Positions 44,046-53,227 of a stretch of 64,000 nt of DNA are shown here, piece after piece. The stretch comes from Fimbriiglobus ruber (GTDB lineage: Bacteria > Planctomycetota > Planctomycetia > Gemmatales > Gemmataceae), in assembly GCF_002197845.1 (NCBI RefSeq), contig NZ_NIDE01000014.1, forward strand, positions 1,178,001-1,242,000. Reading direction: 5' to 3'. Position numbers and translations under genes: made by a program. The notes below the pieces were generated by a model. It was given only the letters and a program-made list of their open reading frames with translations, was not told the origin of the DNA and did not search any database. How positions within the stretch are numbered: the first letter of the stretch is position 1; each line of letters starts with the position of its first letter.

Positions 44046-44146
44046 CCTTGCCCTCCCGCAGACGGATCGGTGAAGGATCTATCCTCCGCTATCCAGGCCT
44101 GGTTGCTCAAGGCCGACTTGTGTCACTTCAGGCGAGTCCGAGAATA

Positions 44147-45598
44147 GTCGTAGTCATTTACGGCGCGGTGGCGGCGCTTGCTGTCTGGGTCGGCTGGCTT
44201 GCCGTGAGTGTACCGCTCCCCGCCGAGGTCCGACAGATCGGCCTGCCCGTCGCTCTCAGCGGGCTGTGGGTGGTCGTCGGGTTGCTGCAGGTCGACGGTA
44301 CCGATGCGAACATCGTTCCGCACTTGCGCTGGCGGTGGCAGCCGTCGGCCGAGGAGCGGTTCCTGGCCGAAGCGCCGGCCGCCCCGGTACCGGTACCGGC
44401 AGCGGACGCGAAGCCGGTCGAGATCGGCCCCGGCGACTGGCCCGGGTTCCGCGGGGCGAAGCGCGACGCCGTAACGACCTACGCAAAGCTCGACCAGGAC
44501 TGGGCGGCCCACCCCCCGGAACTGGTGTGGAAGAAGCGCGTGGGGCCGGGGTGGGGGTCGTTCGCGGTGGCCGGCGGGAAGTTGTTCACGCAAGAACAGC
44601 GCGGGCCGGAGGAGGCCGTCGTGTGTTACGACGCGGCGACCGGTGTCGAGGTGTGGGAGTTCAAAGCGCCCGGCCGGTTCGAGGAGACGATCTCCGGTGC
44701 CGGCCCGCGGGCGACGCCGACCGTCCACGATACGAAGCTGTACGTGCAGGGGGCGACCGGGAAAGTCCACCGCCTCGACGCGGCGACCGGCAAGCTCGAG
44801 TGGACGGCCGACGTTCTCGCCGCGGGCGGCTCCCTGCCCCAGTGGGGCTTCGCCGCGTCCCCGCTCGTGACTGACGGCCTGGTGATCGTGTACGCCGGCG
44901 GCGGGAACGGAAAGGGCACGGTGGCGTTCCGGGCCGATACCGGCGCGGTCGCCTGGACGGCGGGCAATGCCAAGCACGCCTACGCTTCTATCCACCCGGC
45001 CAACCTCGGCGGCGTACCGCAAGTGCTGGTCGTGTCCGACTACGGTCTCGAATCCTTCCGCGCGGCCGACGGCGAGAAGCTCTGGGACCACGTCTGGCCC
45101 AACCCGAGCGGGAGCCGGGCGACGCAGCCGATGATCCTCTCGGACACCGACGTGATGATCGGCACCGGCATCGGCGGCGACCAAGGCATACGACGCCTGC
45201 AGGTGACCAAAACGCCAGACGCTTGGGCCGTCAAGACGGTGTGGAACTCGCGTGCGGCGAAGCCGTACTTCAACGACGGCGTGGTCGTCGGCGAATACTT
45301 CTACGGCTTCGACGACAGCCGCTTCTGCTGCATCGAACTGTCGCGCGGCCGGCAGGTGTGGAAGGAAACCGCCTACGGCCACGGGCAGGTCGTCGCGCTA
45401 CCGGACCAGGGGCTGTTGCTGGTGCAGGCGGAGAGCGGGGCGGTGGCGCTGGTGGAGGCGAACCCGGACGACTTCCGCGAGGTGGCGAGTGTGCCGGCCA
45501 TAACCGGGAAGACGTGGAACCACCCGGCCGTGGCTAACGGCTTCCTGTACGTCCGCAACGGCCAGGAAGCCGCGTGCTTCCGCCTGCCGGCGCGGTAA
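44147..45598 (+). pseudogene. C-terminal fragment of the IS-interrupted membrane PQQ-propeller protein
   Basis: Starting right after the second TA, the frame reads VVVIYGAVAALAVWVGWLAV, another membrane helix, then LPVALSGLWVVVGLLQVDG. A periplasmic PQQ-like propeller follows: GDWPGFRGAKRDAV (the 'W..frG..rdg' entry box), VVCYDAATGVEVWEF, VHRLDAATGKLEW and KTWNHPAVANGFLYVRNGQ. An open frame runs back into the IS to 44048, but those first residues are IS-encoded. No new ribosome site was identified, so expression of this half is doubtful. The family is common in planctomycetes and its function is unknown. Confidence 0.88.
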
Positions 45599-45704
45599 AC
45601 TCAACCCGGGGGCGCGTCGCACAATGCGGCGTCGCCCGGAGATCCGACCCCGGCAACCGCACCATCAATACCGACCCATCGAGTCGGGCTGACGCATTTC
45701 AGCC

Positions 45705-45743
45705 CGGCCGAAGCGGGTGCTGGTCAAGGTCATTGGGGAGTGA
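45705..45743 (+). repeat. Duplicated 3' end of yjbQ
   Basis: These 39 bp match the last 39 bp of yjbQ (41571-41609) at 37 positions, including the stop codon. They encode the same last residues ([11 protein letters not shown]). No other part of yjbQ is present here. A different small gene follows each copy. Confidence 0.85.
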
Positions 45744-45771
45744 AACGACTGGACAAAAGGGGCTTCGCGCC

Positions 45772-46344
45772 GTGGGAATCGAGTACGAGTGCGACCGCTG
45801 CCGCTGTGTGCAGGACGTGCGCGATGATCCGTACGTCGGGTACGTCCTGCCCGACGGTCGTGTTTTTTTCAGATCGCCTGAGATTGGGTGGTGTTTTCGC
45901 TGTCGTCTCCTGTCCGAAATCGAGGTAATACCTGAACTGGACTTTCTGCAAGCATGGCTGGTGGAATTACGGCGCGATACTAACAACGCTACCAACAAGA
46001 TGTTGCTGGAACACGTAACCGCCCTTCTCGATTGGTCCAGAATGCGAACCAAGCCGCCACAGTGTCTACGTTGTGGCAGCTTGAAGTTCACCGCACTGAG
46101 ACAAGATGGCGAATGTCTTGTGGAAGGCCGCGAAACCAGCTTCTTCTACCACCCAAAATGTGGCGGGGTATTTCGGATCAAGGCAGTCTCGTTCGATGAG
46201 TTGGTGGATTTGCCACTGACGGCGGAAGGAGACCCAATTGGGTGGAGATGGGACGGGGCATTTGTTCGTTGGATAAACCGCTTTATTTGCTGGCTTTCTG
46301 GCAAACGATCGCGGCGAGATTTTCCCCCATACCCGCCGATGTAA
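45772..46344 (+). CDS. Cysteine-rich (zinc-ribbon-like) hypothetical protein
   Basis: From GTG 45772 the product has 190 residues. It begins GIEYECDRC and contains four cysteine pairs or near-pairs: YECDRCRC, WCFRC, QCLRCGS and YHPKCGGVF. These are suited to two zinc ribbons. The middle is helical (NATNKMLLEHVTALLDW). The gene is clearly less GC-rich than its neighbours and follows the duplicated yjbQ tail, consistent with acquisition. The function is unknown. An in-frame extension upstream to 45574 overlaps the propeller gene and is not protein-like. Confidence 0.65.
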   Translation: MGIEYECDRCRCVQDVRDDPYVGYVLPDGRVFFRSPEIGWCFRCRLLSEIEVIPELDFLQAWLVELRRDTNNATNKMLLEHVTALLDWSRMRTKPPQCLRCGSLKFTALRQDGECLVEGRETSFFYHPKCGGVFRIKAVSFDELVDLPLTAEGDPIGWRWDGAFVRWINRFICWLSGKRSRRDFPPYPPM

Positions 46345-46577
46345 TCGCTATCGTTGAGGGATTACCCAACTTCGCCCCGCGCATCGCGTTTCCTATCCTC
46401 TCTCGTTTGTCCCGCTTTCCCGTCATGCACGGTCAAATTTCCGAACGGCGCGAACTGTCCAGATTCGCGAAAACCGGGCTCGAAAAGCCGATCGCGGCTT
46501 CGTTACAATGCGTCCGCTTTGGAACCGTGCCCGCCGGTTCCGGGCCGCACTCGAACGGACAACACTGAGCAGACACC

Positions 46578-47591
46578 ATGCGTGCGTACGTCATCCAGCC
46601 CACATTCGGGCTGGAACACCTCACCGCCGTCGACCGCCCGGACCCCGGCCCCGTAGGGCTCGGGCAGGTACTCGTCCGCGTCCGGGCCGTGTCGCTCAAC
46701 TACCGGGATTTGCTCGTCGTGCGGGGGCAGTACAACCCCCGGATGCCGCTGCCGCGGGTGCCCTGCTCGGACGCCGTCGGCGAAGTCGTGGCGGTCGGCC
46801 CCGACGTCACGACCGTCCAACCCGGTGACCGCGTGTGCGGGACGTTCGCCCAGGCGTGGGAAGACAACCCGCTCACGGAAGCCGCCGCCCGGTCCACCCT
46901 CGGCGGAGACCTCGACGGCGTCCTCGCCGAATACGTCGCTCTGTCCGAACACGGCGTGGTCATCGTCCCCGAACACCTGACGGACGAGGAAGCCGCCACC
47001 TTACCTTGCGCTGCCGTGACGGCGTGGCACGCGGTCGCGAGCGGGTTCGTGGCCACTGACAAGACCGTCCTCCTCCAGGGGACCGGCGGCGTGTCGCTGT
47101 TCGCCCTCCAGTTCGCCAAGAAACTCGGCGCCCGGGTCCTCATCACGTCGAGCCGGGACGACAAACTGGCCCGCGCGATGGACCTCGGGGCCGACGCCGG
47201 CGTGAATTACAAGACGATGCCGGACTGGGACAAGTGGGCCCGGGGACAGACCGGCGGGGTCGGCGTCGATCTGGTCGTCGAGGTCGGCGGGGCCGGGACG
47301 CTCGATCGGTCGGTGAAGTCCGTCCGCCACGCCGGGCGGATCGCCCTGATCGGGGTGCTGGCCGGGGGGACGGGCTTCAACCCGCTCCCGCTCGTCATGC
47401 GGGGAATTTGCCTCCAAGGGATTCTCGTCGGCCCCCGGGCCATGTTCCTGGCCATGAATCTGTTCATCGAGCGACACCAGCTCCGCCCGGTCGTGGACAA
47501 GGTGTTCCCGTTCGCGGACGCGACCGCGGCGTTCCGGCACCTTGAGTCGGGCAACCATTTTGGAAAAATTGTGATCAGCTTGGCGGGTTAG
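46578..47591 (+). CDS. Zinc-independent MDR family alcohol dehydrogenase/quinone oxidoreductase
   Basis: The 337-residue protein has the medium-chain dehydrogenase fold. The N-terminal catalytic domain contains VRAVSLNYRDLLVVRGQYN and PCSDAVGEVVAVGPDV. The NAD(P)-binding Rossmann part contains KTVLLQGTGGVSLFALQFAK, then GVDLVVEVGGAGTLDRSVKS and AGRIALIGVLAGG. The usual GHE catalytic zinc site is absent (N-Y-R-D-L instead), which points to the quinone-oxidoreductase side of the family. Substrate unknown. The gene is monocistronic. Confidence 0.9.
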   Translation: MRAYVIQPTFGLEHLTAVDRPDPGPVGLGQVLVRVRAVSLNYRDLLVVRGQYNPRMPLPRVPCSDAVGEVVAVGPDVTTVQPGDRVCGTFAQAWEDNPLTEAAARSTLGGDLDGVLAEYVALSEHGVVIVPEHLTDEEAATLPCAAVTAWHAVASGFVATDKTVLLQGTGGVSLFALQFAKKLGARVLITSSRDDKLARAMDLGADAGVNYKTMPDWDKWARGQTGGVGVDLVVEVGGAGTLDRSVKSVRHAGRIALIGVLAGGTGFNPLPLVMRGICLQGILVGPRAMFLAMNLFIERHQLRPVVDKVFPFADATAAFRHLESGNHFGKIVISLAG

Positions 47592-47758
47592 CGGGGGGTC
47601 GCGGGCGGCGCAAATTGGGATGCCACAAACGGGACCGTTTCCCGCCCGCTCCCCCGCGGATTCGTCTTGACAGAAATGAGGGGCGGCGGCACCATCCCGC
47701 GCCCCAAGGACCGTAAGGACTGGACGACACCGTTTCCAATAACGCATCGGAGGATGCC

Positions 47759-48367
47759 GTGAAAACCCGACTTTTGCTCCTGGCCCCGGTCGTCGCTGCC
47801 GGGTTCGTCCTGGCAGGCCCGACTGTGGGCGCGCGGGCCGGGTTACTCCCGGTCAGCTGGTCCGTGACGTCCGAGGCCGGGGACTACCGGTGGACGTACG
47901 CGATCGTTCTGCCGACCGACTCCCAACTTCAAACCGGGAACTACTTCACCATTTACGACTTCGCCGGGTTCGTGCCCGGGACGAACTCGCAGCCGGCCGG
48001 GTGGACGTTCAGCAGCGCGAACGTGGGCCCGACGCCCACCGGCGTCGCCCCGACCGACAACCCGACCCTGCCGAACCTGACCTGGACCTACACCGGCCCG
48101 ACGACCACGGTCGGCCAGGTCGGCCTGGGGAATTTCTGGGCCGTGTCCCTCTACCAGGACGAGACGACGTCCGACTTCGCCGCCCGGACGAACCGGGTTT
48201 CGGACGGTCAAATCGATACGAATATTACGAGTACCAGCGTGCCGGTCCCGTCCGCGAACGGGGGCGGCGAAGGTGTCCCGGGCGCGCCCGAGCCGGCGAC
48301 CCTGGCCCTGGCCGGGTTGGGCCTGCCGCTGATCGGCCTGGCCCGCCTGTTCCGCCGCAAGCGGTAG
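47759..48367 (+). CDS. PEP-CTERM domain protein (paralogue 1)
   Basis: The 202-residue protein has a signal peptide (LLLLAPVVAAGFVLAGPTVGA), a beta-rich body (YRWTYAIVLPTDSQLQTGNY, FTIYDFAGFVPGTNSQPAGW), and a C-terminal PEP-CTERM tripartite tail: PEPATLALAGLGLPLIGLAR with the basic end LFRRKR. PEP-CTERM proteins are exported and then processed and anchored by an exosortase (EpsH/XrtA type), often in exopolysaccharide-producing bacteria. No exosortase is present in this window. A close paralogue lies at 49002-49607. Confidence 0.92.
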   Translation: MKTRLLLLAPVVAAGFVLAGPTVGARAGLLPVSWSVTSEAGDYRWTYAIVLPTDSQLQTGNYFTIYDFAGFVPGTNSQPAGWTFSSANVGPTPTGVAPTDNPTLPNLTWTYTGPTTTVGQVGLGNFWAVSLYQDETTSDFAARTNRVSDGQIDTNITSTSVPVPSANGGGEGVPGAPEPATLALAGLGLPLIGLARLFRRKR

Positions 48368-48390
48368 CACGATTTGACCGACATACGCGG

Positions 48391-48426
48391 GGGACACGGC
48401 TGGGGGCAGCCGTGTCCCTTCTTTTT
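48391..48426 (+). terminator. Rho-independent terminator of the first PEP-CTERM gene
   Basis: A perfect 12-bp stem (gggacacggctg 48391-48402 with cagccgtgtccc 48407-48418) and 4-nt loop is followed by ttctttttt. It lies 24 bp after the stop codon. Confidence 0.88.
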
Positions 48427-48457
48427 TGCGCCCGCGGTGGGAGAGTGGACGGGTTTT

Positions 48458-48728
48458 GGTTGGGGTGGCGGCGGTCCCGGGGCGATCCAGGATTTGGTTG
48501 AGGTGGCGGTCGCTCCGGGGTAGGCGCGTTGTTTGAAAAACAGAAGATTGGTTGAGGTGGCGGTCGCTCCCGGTCACGCCCAGGGCTATTCTCTGCCGCC
48601 CCGTTGGGGCTCCGAACTAGTTTCCGACACGGATTTTGAGCCTCGAAGAGGCGGCAGAAAATAGCCCAGGCCGTCAGCCCTGGGCATGCCCTGGAGCGAC
48701 CGCCACTCCAACCAATCTTCTGTTTTAA
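48458..48728. repeat. Palindromic repeat cluster between the PEP-CTERM paralogues
   Basis: The word ggttgaggtggcggtcgctcc occurs directly at 48496-48516 and 48550-48570, with a degenerate copy at 48458-48480. An inverted copy with its flank (rc of acagaagattggttg...) lies near 48693-48727. Between the arms, cccagggctattctctgccgcc (about 48579-48600) pairs imperfectly with ggcggcagaaaatagcccagg (about 48650-48670). The 190-bp unit 48536-48728 is thus a large imperfect palindrome, like non-autonomous MITE or REP-type elements. The remaining sequence to 49001 shows no gene. Confidence 0.75.
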
Positions 48729-49001
48729 AGCGACCCGCCTCGGCTCGGGACGTCGTTACCCCGGCCAAATACTCTTCCGCTCCACGTCCTGCTCTCCCGC
48801 AATATTGCTCAAGTTCCGGGCAATCCGCGCCGACCACCTGCGGTTGACACCCCGGATGAGAGTTCTTATTGTGCCGCCCCTGGAGACCGGGGTCCGGCTC
48901 AGCGGCGGAGAGGGGAACATTGGTTTCCTTATCCCGGCTATCTAGCGCACTCACCCGCCGAACCTCGGGCTGCGCGATTTTCGACATGGAGGGTTGTTCG
49001 G

Positions 49002-49607
49002 ATGATTCGAGGTACCTGGATCGCCCGTCTGTCACTGGCCGCGGTTGTCGCGGTCGCCGTGGGGTCGACGTCGGCCCGGGCCGGGTTGCTCCCGGTCTCG
49101 GTCACTGTCTCCCCCGACCCGAGCACCGGCCCGGGCCCGTACCGGTGGACGTACGCCATCGTCCTCCCGACGGACATGAAACTGCAGGCCGGGAACTACT
49201 TCACCATTTACGACTTCAACGGGTACGTGGCCGGCGGCGACTCGGCCCCGGCCGGGTGGACGTTGAGCGCCAGCAACACCGGCGAGACGCCGGCCAAACT
49301 GACCCCGGTCGATAACCCGAACGTCACCAACCTGACCTGGACCTACAACGGGCCGACGATCCCGAGCGGGCAGATCGGGTTGGGGAACTTCTGGGCGATC
49401 TCGACCTCCGGTCAGTCGACGACCTCGAGCTTCACCGCCGAGACCAACCGGTCGTCGGACGGTCTGGTCGACTCTAACATTACGAGTACCCTCGTCCCGA
49501 CCGGCACGCCGGTGCCCCCCGGCGTCCCGGAACCGGCGACCCTGGCGCTGGCCGGGTTGGGCCTGCCGCTGATCGGCCTGACCCGCCTGTTCCGCCGCAA
49601 GAAGTAA
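49002..49607 (+). CDS. PEP-CTERM domain protein (paralogue 2)
   Basis: The 201-residue protein is collinear with paralogue 1: signal peptide (IARLSLAAVVAVAVGSTSAR), PYRWTYAIVLPTDMKLQAG, NYFTIYDFNGYVAGGDSAPA, NLTWTYNGPTIPSGQIGLGN and the C-terminal VPEPATLALAGLGLPLIGL with basic tail LFRRKK. The two genes are a tandem duplication interrupted by a repeat cluster. It is expected at the cell surface after exosortase processing. Function unknown. Confidence 0.92.
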   Translation: MIRGTWIARLSLAAVVAVAVGSTSARAGLLPVSVTVSPDPSTGPGPYRWTYAIVLPTDMKLQAGNYFTIYDFNGYVAGGDSAPAGWTLSASNTGETPAKLTPVDNPNVTNLTWTYNGPTIPSGQIGLGNFWAISTSGQSTTSSFTAETNRSSDGLVDSNITSTLVPTGTPVPPGVPEPATLALAGLGLPLIGLTRLFRRKK

Positions 49608-49628
49608 CGCTTTTCGAGTGATCGAACC

Positions 49629-49661
49629 GACGGCCCGCCCACTTGACTGGGGCGGGCCGTC
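49629..49661 (+). terminator. Hairpin after the second PEP-CTERM gene
   Basis: A 12-bp stem (gacggcccgccc 49629-49640 with gggcgggccgtc 49650-49661) has a 9-nt loop, 22 bp past the stop codon. It is followed by tgcgtttg, so the U-tract is poor but the hairpin is strong. Confidence 0.6.
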
Positions 49662-50001
49662 TGCGTTTGTGCGGGGTCAGTCGCGGTTCCCCGGTTCACA
49701 CCTGTCTTTTACCAACAACTCTGCGGCAGGCTGTACGACAGGATGGTACGGCAGCCGTATTCCGGGGGGCTCATCCCTTCGCGAACCCCCCGAGAAGACC
49801 GGCTGAAGCCGGGATTCTCGTGTTCACTTCACGCAAGTCGTTGCGAACACGGGGTTTTCGTCCATAACCGTCCTGCCGTGTGGCTGTTGCGACGGATCAG
49901 GAATGGTCACCCGTACTCACGACTTCTCACGAATAGTCACCGATTTTGGCCCACTGGGTCAAGAGCGGTGACACCCGGCACCTCCACTGGTGAGGTGTCT
50001 C
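49662..50001. other. Intergenic region before the recombinase remnant
   Basis: About 340 bp without a convincing gene. It probably contains the left boundary and promoter of the recombinase element. I could not identify an attachment-site repeat. Confidence 0.4.
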
Positions 50002-52571
50002 ATGGCTCGGAACAAGTCAGACGGCCGAACGGAACGGTCGCCCGACCACGACAACAACGCGGACCCCCGCGGCACCGGCCGCAAGACGGATCCCCCGCAC
50101 GCCCCCGACGTCGGTCCGCCCTCCGCGGCGTCCGACGCGCGGGGGTTGCCCGACGAGACCGCCCGCATCGAATTGGCCACGACCTACCTTAGCTTTCAGG
50201 CTCGGTTGTGGCCCGACCTGGTGCGGGCCTGGGTCGTGCCCAAACCGACCCGTGCCAAGGCCATCGAACTGGCCGCCGCGTTCTGCGACCGGTTCACCGA
50301 CGAGCGAACCGACGTCACCCCGGTCGGTGGGCCCGCGGGGGTTCGACTCGGGGCCGTCTACCTGCGGTACTTGTGCGACCACTCCAACCCCCGGTCCCTC
50401 GACCAGCAGCTCAAGAACGTCCTCGAACGGGCCGCCCAGGACCGGGTGTTCGTCCCGTGGGCGTACGTGTTCGCGGACGCGGCCGTGTCCGGCACCACCG
50501 CCGCCCGCCGCGGGTACCGGATGGCCAAGGCCGTCCTGAAATCCGGTCCCGGGGGGCTCTCACCTGTCTGTACATCGACGAACTCGGACGGGCCAGCCGG
50601 GACGCCATCGAGTCGCTCAAACTCGGGAAGTTGGCCGCCGACGCCCGTCGGCGGATCGTTGGGGCGAGCGATGGGTTCGACACCGAGAACCCGCAGTCGA
50701 AGATGATGCTTCACGTCTTCGCCATGCTCCACGAGTGGTTCGTCGATCAACTCCGGGCCAAGGTCCGCCGGGAGATGGCCGACGGGTTCGGGCGAGGCAA
50801 AAACCTGGGCCCGGCGGCGTTCGGATACACGCTGGTGGGCGCCACGGACCCCAACGGGGAAATCCGGCGGGACGACGACGGACGGCTCATTCGGGAAAAG
50901 GTCATCGCCCCCGAGGCGGCCGAACAGATCCGGGAAGGGTTCCGCAGGTTCGCCGAGGCCAACTGGAGTCCGGGCCGAATCGCCCGGACGTTCAACCAGG
51001 CGGGCGTTGACGGGGGGATGTGGACCCGCCGAAAGGTCGTCAAGATGCTGACCCGCGAGACGTACATCGGGGTCGAGTGGTACGGGATGACGTATCAGGT
51101 CCGGGATCCGGAGACCGGTCGGGTCGAGGTCAAGGCTCGGCCGCAGGACGAGTGGAAGCGGCGGGACGTGCCGCACCTGCGGATCATCTCGGACGAACTG
51201 TGGGCCAAGGCCCAGCAGCGGTTGTCCGAGATTAAGGCCGCCCACCGGAAGTCGGCCGGCGGCCCGGCCGACGAGAACCCGACCCGGACGTCGGTCTACC
51301 CGACCGTCCTGGTCCGCCCGGACTGCGGGTACTGCAAGTCCTCGCTCATCCTCGGCCGATCCGGGAAGTACGCCAGCTTCTTCTGTGGGAACGGCAAGGA
51401 TGCCAAGCACGGTTGCCAGTTGACCACGTACAAGTCGATTCGTCACGTCGAGCGTTCCGTGGTCGAGGTCGTCCGGGGGCGGTTGGTCGACCCGGCGTTC
51501 GTTACCGCACTGACGTCCGCGGCCAACGCGGTTCTGGCCGCGGACGCCGCCCGCCCGGTTGAGGATCCGGACCCGGTGCGGACCCTGATCCGGGAGGTCG
51601 AGCGGAAGCGGGACCGGCTGATCGCGCTGTGCGAGCGCGGGGCGGGGACCGGCGGACTGGATGCGGTCGCGGCCCAGATCGCTGGGCACGAGAAGCGACT
51701 GCGGGAGTTGCGCGCCCAACTGCACGAGATCGAGACCCGGCGGCCGACCCCGTTGCCGTCGTTGACCGAAGCCGACGTGACGCACTGGCTGACCGACCTC
51801 CACAGGTTGCTGGCAGGCGACATCGCGGCGGCCGCCCCCGTTCTCCACGCCCTGACCGGCCCGGTCGAGGTGACCCAGGAGAAGACGCCCGGGAAGCGCG
51901 GGGCCGTCTGGGTCGCGAAATTCGCCCTGACCGTGGGGCTCGTTCTGGCCCAGTTGGGCGGTCCGGCGGATTGTCCAACCGCGGATACGTGGGAGTACCT
52001 GCGGACCCGCGATTGGACAACGGCCGTGCCGGTCGAGATGCGGGTGGACTTCGTCCCGCGGTACGCCGAACTGGCTCCGTGCGCGAAGGGCATGAGCGAC
52101 GCCGGGGCAACGCTCGGCGGTATCGCGGCCGCTTTGGACATCGAGTATTCCCTCGCCCGGGACGCCCTTCGGTTCGCGACCACCGGGGCGAAGCCGAAGA
52201 CGAAAGTGGCCGGGACGCGGACTGGCACGGGCGGGGGCATCCCGTGGTACGTCGCCCACGCGGCCGAGGTCGGCCGGTTGCGGGACGACGAGTGCCTGCC
52301 GTTCACGACGATCGCGGCCCGGTTCGGGGTCGGGGAGGCGACCGTCCGGCGAGCGTATGATCACGCTCATCGGGCCGACATGGAAGCGGCGGCACGGGCC
52401 GGGAAGAAGCCACCCCGAGGCCGGTTCGTGTACGTCGGGATGGACGTTCGCCGGGACATCGCGGCCCGACTCGCCCGGGGCGAACGCCCGGCGGACATCG
52501 CGGTCGCCGTCGAGTGTTCGGTGAACACGGTCTACCGGGTCGCGGCTGAGACGGCGGGCGGCGAACAATAG
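50002..52571 (+). pseudogene. Large serine recombinase, frameshifted and lacking the catalytic serine
   Basis: ATG 50002 has a gaggtg ribosome site. The resolvase domain starts near residue 118 (GAVYLRYLCDHSNPRSLDQQ), breaks at a run of six G near 50550-50556, and resumes in another frame as LTCLYIDELGRASRDAIESL, running to 52571. One added G restores KSGPGGALTCLYID. The recombinase domain (RIARTFNQAGVDGGMWTRRK), a zinc ribbon (CGYCKSS...FFCGNGKDAKHGCQ), a coiled coil and two C-terminal HTH-like segments follow. At the position of the nucleophilic serine of the Y-x-R-x-S motif the protein has L124 (TTG, one base from TCG). Serine recombinases integrate and excise mobile elements. This one looks inactive unless the sequence is in error. 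Confidence 0.8.
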
Positions 52572-52788
52572 GCGTTTCCAGGGGTGCGGCGGGCGGCGCC
52601 GGCTGACCTCGCGCAGTCGGCTAAATATTGCCCGGAATACCGGCATAACCTGTGAGGCGCGTTAGCCGTTTCCCTGGGGCCGCAACGGACCCGCATCGAT
52701 TTCCGCCGGCCGGAGCGTCGTCGTACACGAGTGCGGCGGCGGCCCGGCCGGCTGTCGTTTCGGCCCCGCTACTACGAAAGGACTGCCC

Positions 52789-52980
52789 ATGTCGCTCCGC
52801 CGGGCCCCGCCACCCGTCCCGTCGGCCGGTGCCGACCGCCCCTCGCCGGACGCCCGCGCCGTCCAGGCCCTCCTCGACCTGCTGGCCCGGTTGATCACCG
52901 ACCGCGCCCGCCGGAAGGATTCCCGGGACGTGCCTCCGGTCCCGCCGTCACAGTCGAACGCTCGAAATCGGGATGGATAA
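52789..52980 (+). CDS. Small hypothetical protein in the recombinase element
   Basis: ATG 52789 follows a gaaagga ribosome site at good spacing. The 63-residue product has a proline-rich N-terminus and one amphipathic helix (DARAVQALLDLLARLITDRA), then a polar tail. Small genes of this type follow serine recombinases in some mobile elements. No function is recognised. Confidence 0.5.
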   Translation: MSLRRAPPPVPSAGADRPSPDARAVQALLDLLARLITDRARRKDSRDVPPVPPSQSNARNRDG

Positions 52981-53227
52981 CCCTGTCCGACATCACCCAT
53001 CTGGCTCGCTCGGTCCTACGGCCGCGTGAGATCAATCGCCCGGTCGCCACCCCGCCGTTCCGTTCGAGCCGTTGTCGTCGCCCACGACCGACCACCGACA
53101 CCTCGGTGATGGTCCGTTCGGGCACACCCCTGTTTTCCCCAGAACCGTTCGTCCCGTCCCCAACGCCCGTTCTCCCGCGAGTACCGCGAGGAGACGACGA
53201 CCGCGTATTCCCTCCTCGGAGATCATC

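Larger units (their letters stand above)
42973..44144 (-). mobile_element. IS630-family insertion sequence, copy 2
   Basis: The element is the same length (1172 bp) and has the same ends as copy 1 at 16470-17641, in the opposite orientation. Its predicted transposase frames are identical to those of copy 1. TA at 42971-42972 and 44145-44146 is the target duplication. It sits inside a membrane PQQ-propeller gene that is otherwise intact, so this insertion is recent. Confidence 0.93.

Noticed and set aside
44048-45598. A complete 516-residue propeller gene starting at 44048
   Set aside because: Its first 33 codons lie inside the IS element. The real gene starts at 42682 and is interrupted.
50358-52646. 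A 762-codon frame antisense to the serine recombinase
   Set aside because: The composition is that of a high-GC mirror frame. The recombinase domains and zinc ribbon lie on the plus strand.
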